DNA of 64,000 bases from the NCBI GenBank assembly GCA_031763025.1, contig JASSKH010000005.1, positions 9,518,849-9,582,848 of the forward strand. Direction: 5' to 3'. The translations under genes and the position numbers were made by a program. Below the pieces are notes generated by a model that saw only the letters and a program-made list of their open reading frames with translations, made no database searches and was not told the origin of the DNA. Source of the stretch: Macrocystis pyrifera (lineage: Eukaryota; Sar; Phaeophyceae; Laminariales; Laminariaceae). The first letter of the stretch is position 1; each line of letters opens with the position of its first letter. Positions 61,210-64,000 of the stretch are shown one piece after another.

Positions 61210-64000
61210 TTCCAGCTGCCAGAACCACCGGCGTCCCTTACCACCACCCTTACCACTACCCTAGAGCGGTCACCGCTTCACATCTGGCGTCGTCGCTTTC
61301 CTCCACCCCCAAGCTCGTCAAGGTCAACCTGGTGCGTCAGTCAGGCGCTCCAGCATTTACCGGGAACTACATGGTGAACATGCTCCCCCGCGAGAACCCC
61401 CTTTCCGACACGACCATTTTCGTCTCCGACGGATACCAAACGGTCCCACTATCTGGATCTACCGATCTCGAGCCGGGCGACCTCCTCGGAACCTCCTGCT
61501 CCCCACTGGTACAGGCGCCACTTTCCACTCTTGGACACCCTTCCTTGGCCCCTCCCCATCTCCCTCCGATTCCGGATGTACATGCCCTCCACGACAACAT
61601 CCCCGTGGCCGATCAGAGCCCATGGACAGACGACCCCCCCACTGCACCAAAAGCCCCGTGCCCACCGCTCCTTGCACGCCTCAACGCCGATCAACGGGAA
61701 AGCTTCCTAGACCTCTGGCAACGCCTGCCGTTACACCTACGCAACGTCGACTTCAACCGTCATGGTTCTGGATGGACCCCATCCGTGATCAACAACCTGG
61801 GCGACGTCCTCTGCGAATTCCAGGACATCTTCTCCACCACCAAGACTGACTTCGGCTCGTGCTCGCTCATGCCGTTCAAGATCACCGTACCCCCGGACAG
61901 CCCAATGGCTCGAGCTCCTTTCAGCTTACACCTACACGCTGGAGTGCCGGAAGGGCGCGGCCGACGGCAACGCCGACTTCCTCTCCCGGCTCCCCAACCA
62001 GCCACCGACGCCGACCGCACCGGACGCAACCGCCTCACTGGCCCCGACACCGTCGGCGTCTACTTCATCTGCCCCTGCGGCTTCGCGCCGAACGGCCATT
62101 CCGCCCCGGGTATCGGCTTGGGTGGGCTCGTGTCCCCCCCTTCCACACCCATCCCAACTGTCCAGCCGCTCCCCTTCACCGACGACGACTTCCGCGACTT
62201 CCGCCTACTGGGGCCACGTATGGAGCACCCCACCCTTTTCTCCGGAACCCACACCTTCGTCGGGCCTATTGCGACCCGCGACTCCACCACCGGACAGCTT
62301 GCCGGCACCGAGAATGCCGCCGTGAACACCGGAGCTCCTCCAGGCTCGGCTTCCAGGCCGTCCGTCGTCTCTCCGCCGCCCACCATTGGCGCCACGACAC
62401 CAGCCCTTCCAGGTTCGATATCTTCTCGGGCCCGCCATCGCGTCGCCGCTTCCGCGGGAACCCCTCGGCCTACAGCCGACTATCGGTTTGGACGCCGACC
62501 GCCACCCGTCATACACAAACGACCTTCACCCGCCTTCCGTGCGACCCCGCCCCCGGCCGGGGCCCAGCCAAGACTTCCTCACACGACGACGCCTCCAGCT
62601 ACAGCCCCCGCGCCACCCGTACCGTCGACGCCACCCAAGCCATTGGCGCCCACTACACAAAGAGCTACCCCTTCAACAACGCCCTCTCCGCCGGCACCAA
62701 CACCTCCGTTAGTGCCCCTTCCGGAGCCCGTCGTCGAACCCGATGACGACCCCTACCCCCTCGCCTGCGTCGAGCACTACACCTACAAAGACTGGGCGCG
62801 AGAACAACGCGCGGAGCCCCTGTGCTGCGCCACCATCCGCTTCCTGTCGTTGCACTCCCCCGCCCCCACGCCGCACGACCTCCTGGACTTCATCCCCCCG
62901 ACCCGGCGCTCACAACTTTCGGACGTCCTCACTCTTGCATCCAAAAGCAAGCTGCACCGTACCGACGACGAAACCAACCTCCTGGTCCAACGACCACCCA
63001 CAACCTCACCCGGGAACAGCCTACCACCACCCGCCCCCTCTACCCCACGCGTCTACGTGCCAATGTTAATGCGCCCTTGGGTGTTGAACACATGCCACGC
63101 CATCACCTCTCTACACCTGGGAGTCACCCGAACGGTCCGCATGCTGGCACGTTTCTTTTGGTGGGTTGGCATAGACGCTTCCGTCCGCTGGTGGATCCGC
63201 CGTTGTCTTCAATGCCAGGCGCGGAAGACCTCCCGGCACACCATTCGTTGGTCCATCCTTTCTCTTCCTTTGCCCAACGGGTCTGGCATCACCGTCAGCG
63301 TCGACTACTTCGGCCCCCTGCCGCTCACGCCGTGCGGTAACGTCCATATCCTCCTCTTCACAGACCGCTTCAGCCGCCGCACCAATATGTATGCCGTTTC
63401 AGCGGCGCAGTTCACGGCCGCCGGCACTGCCGACATCTTCCTGAACGAGTACATCCCTCTCTGGGGGTGTCCGGTTACACTTCTCTCCGACAACCGACTG
63501 CACTTTACGTCCAAGCTTGCGAACATCGTCTACGAGCGCCTCGGCGTCCACAAGGTCAACACCAGCTCCTACCACCCCTGCACCAACGGCGGCGTCGAGC
63601 GCGTCAACCATGTGCTGGTCCAAATGCTCCCTATGGTTGGCAACGAACGGCAGACCGACTGGGACGTGCTGCTCCCACACGTGTCGTCGGCCTACAACAA
63701 TTCCGTGAACGGCGCCACAGGGCTTGCACCTAACGAAATTCACATGGGCCGCCTTCCTCGCCTCCCGCTCTCGGTCTTCGAACCCGACAACATCGGCGGT
63801 CACCAAAGCTTGAACCGCGATCACCTGGTTTACATCAACCTCGCCACCGACCGACAACGGCGCGCCCTATTCCCTCGTCCGCGAACTACACCGACTCGCC
63901 GTCTCGCGTCTTCAGCGCCGCAACGCGCCCATCATGGCCGCCCTCCTAGCATCCCCCCCCTTCACCGTAGGCGGCTGGGTTTGGGTCTACAACTCCGCCT
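61210..64000 (+). pseudogene. Ty3/gypsy pol gene: RT start, RNase H end and integrase; RT core deleted
   Basis: Frame 3 from about 61210 reads a pre-RT linker and then GDVLCEFQDIFSTTKTDFGS (about 61800-61860) and FKITVPPDSPMARAPF, the first strand region of a gypsy RT. At about 61923 it jumps to AYTYTLECRKGAADGNADFL followed by SRLP, the end of RNase H, so the catalytic YxDD part is absent. The frame returns to 3 near 61990 (GVYFICPCGFAPNGHSAPGI). From about 63055 comes the integrase: H-x3-H/C-x2-C finger (HAITSLH...CLQC), D in SVDYFGPL, D in LLSDNR, E in GGVERVN. A further frame change near 63865 leads to VGGWVWVYNSA at the window edge. These lesions make it non-functional here. Confidence 0.85.

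Noticed and set aside
61859-62746. 295-codon plus-strand frame
   Set aside because: It is a shadow of the gypsy pol sequence, whose recognisable motifs lie in another frame; its Arg/Pro-rich product has no domain.

Overview
This window is nuclear DNA of an intron-rich, repeat-rich eukaryote. No prokaryotic gene pattern, ribosome binding sites, operons, CRISPR array, rRNA or confident tRNA gene is visible. One split glycosyltransferase gene with long GT-AG introns, several Ty3/gypsy-type LTR elements, LINE fragments, a tRNA-derived SINE and dense families of short hairpin transposons suggest a large algal or other protist genome. A photosynthetic stramenopile (brown-alga-like) is my best guess, at modest confidence, since no marker gene decides it.

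Layout. 1-29 kb: no convincing host gene. It holds a LINE reverse-transcriptase fragment (1-515, minus; a second at 23.3-23.9 kb), a medium-length repeat with about ten copies (family E), a tRNA-derived SINE (four copies), tandem repeats, and two hairpin MITE families: A (ends TTACGGGGGACC, TA target duplications) and B (ends CCCTTTTAGTACCGCAGTCC, TTAA flanks, piggyBac-like). 29.3-43.9 kb: the main gene, a LARGE/B4GAT1-like GT49 glycosyltransferase on the plus strand. I reconstructed nine exons by hand; every junction is GT-AG, phase-compatible and in the expected order of family motifs. Its introns are packed with MITEs, a gene-restricted repeat (family D) ending in GAGTAC plus a poly(C) tract, and homopolymer runs up to 81 bases. 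44-49 kb: low-complexity DNA and a nearly perfect 866-bp tandem duplication. 49.6-51.3 kb: a MITE inside a MITE, then a broken ubiquitin-specific-protease-like gene. 52.8-64 kb: LTR retrotransposon territory, with two short elements that keep both LTRs (54711-56216 and 57476-59270), an inverted LTR remnant near 53 kb, a giant ATT microsatellite (59.6-59.93 kb), and a decayed pol gene at 61.2-64 kb that has lost the reverse-transcriptase core but keeps most of the integrase.

The most interesting signal is not a gene. Comparing copies of the same repeat inside the window shows tiny insertions that look like excision scars of TA-targeting transposons: TTAA+TA, CCAGG+TA, CCGG+TA and CAG+TA. The TTAA and CCAGG scars match the termini of MITE A and of a 79-bp hairpin at 49.64 kb, both present here. 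The nonamer TACCTGGTA/TACCAGGTA occurs 16 times where about 0.5 is expected by chance.
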